From Lepidodermella squamata (Eukaryota > Gastrotricha), in contig JBLDXI010000024.1 in the NCBI GenBank assembly GCA_047495785.1, positions 1,054,001-1,118,000 of the forward strand: a stretch of DNA of 64,000 nt, read 5' to 3'. Both the position numbers and the translations under genes were made by a program. The notes beneath the pieces are model-generated. The model saw only the letters and a list, made by a program, of their open reading frames with translations, had not been told where the DNA came from and ran no database searches. Shown one piece after another: positions 63,335 through 64,000 of this stretch. How positions within the stretch are numbered: position 1 is the first letter of the stretch; every line of letters begins with the position of its first letter.

Positions 63335-64000
63335 TTACCAAAATTGTAACCAAAATTCGTGCGGCAAGAGCAGTACAGTGGGTATACCAAAATCCCACAC
63401 ACCCCTGCCCCCCTCCCCCACCCTCACCCCCGATCTTCATATTGGTTAAAAAATTCTATTTCCAAAGTTGATTGGATCATCATCCAGATCATCATCCAGA
63501 ATGCCGTTGAAGGATGCAGAAAAGCATTCAAAGAAACTGTTGACAATAGCAGCCAAGACCATAAGTCTACCATAATTCGTTCACCAAAGACGATCATCAT
63601 TTCCACCCATAATCCGGAACATCCGCATCAAGCTCCTGGTTCCATAAGAATCCCGTAGTGCTGCTTAGTATGAAAGTCGCAGATTGACTTTCAACGCTTG
63701 CAGAGGGCTGTGGTTTCGAATTCAATCGGCACTAAAACAAGGCTATTAGGAAAGCTGACATATTAGCTTCCATAAAATCCGTTCTTTCCATCTGAAGAAA
63801 CCGAGAATTCGCCAGGTTAGAATAATCTCAACAAATCCCAGCTAACATGAGGACTTAAACATTCAAGACCTCAGCCAGACCACTTGCTGAAGACAAATTT
63901 GCCAGTAGCGTGCAAAGAACAACGACATTTCTCGGAACTCCGCGTTTATTGAAAAACGCCAAAAAATGTCTACAGTGGAATCTAGTCGCGGCCTGGTTGG
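63335..64000. other. window end, no recognised gene
   Basis: Contains a C-rich tract at about 63400-63430. The frame at 63359-63658 has no recognisable domain and compositional bias only. It may be further retroelement debris. Confidence 0.45.

Noticed and set aside
63359-63658. 99-codon frame at the window end
   Set aside because: No recognisable domain, adjacent to dead retroelement sequence; coding status cannot be supported.
1-64000. CRISPR arrays, bacterial operons, Shine-Dalgarno sites, prophage
   Set aside because: The window is clearly eukaryotic (spliced genes, SRP RNA, animal domain families). No direct-repeat arrays were seen.

Overview
This is eukaryotic DNA from a small-genome invertebrate animal. 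Genes are densely packed on both strands. They are split by very short introns, mostly 45-60 nt and very often 51-52 nt, with GT-AG borders (and at least three GC-AG borders) and T-rich acceptors ending CAG, TAG or AAG. Many genes carry TATA boxes. The protein families are animal ones (CUB, sushi, pentameric ligand-gated channel, SLC46, SLC8B1/NCLX, S1 protease, retinol-dehydrogenase-like SDR). I cannot name the phylum from the sequence alone; an ecdysozoan-like lineage is a guess. All exon models were built by hand from splice signals and frame continuity, and every multi-exon model was checked to sum to a whole number of codons.

Layout. 0-5.6 kb: two CUB transmembrane receptors (the first partial), a small one-pass glycoprotein and an acidic/Ser-rich membrane protein. 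5.9-9.7 kb: two tandem ankyrin-repeat proteins with signal peptides, the second also carrying two sushi domains. 9.8-15.6 kb: three tandem short-chain dehydrogenases on the minus strand. 16.6-17.3 kb: a Pol III cluster of initiator tRNA-Met, tRNA-Thr and SRP (7SL) RNA. 17.5-25.6 kb: a Ly6-like secreted Cys-rich protein and three more CUB receptors, two of them a duplicate pair with identical seven-exon structure, followed and separated by a repeat-bearing gap. 25.8-30.0 kb: an intact divergent pentameric ligand-gated channel gene and a dead paralogue broken by a 600-bp foldback transposon and two frameshifts. 30.6-37.5 kb: a cluster of seven small prepro-proteins with shared gene architecture, mostly Tyr/His/Pro/Trp-rich, interrupted by one Arg-rich unknown gene. 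37.8-49.4 kb: a trypsin-like protease, two tandem SLC46-type transporters and two tandem NCLX-type cation/Ca2+ exchangers. 49.8-52.9 kb: a four-CUB transmembrane receptor. 53.8-56.8 kb: a RING-coiled coil-Hsp70 fusion gene. 57-62.6 kb: a second trypsin-like protease, two paralogous small secreted proteins, a mucin-like protein and an eight-cysteine secreted peptide. 63.0-63.3 kb: a decayed copia-type Gag fragment.

The strongest novelty candidates are the RING-coiled coil-Hsp70 fusion (an E3-like module joined to a degenerate chaperone ATPase), the array of Tyr/His-rich secreted prepeptides, and the secreted sushi-ankyrin protein. The CUB receptors share a phase-2 intron directly after the membrane segment, which points to one expanding surface-receptor family. 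GATA-type sites recur upstream of the transporter genes, which may mean a shared digestive or absorptive programme, but that is inference.
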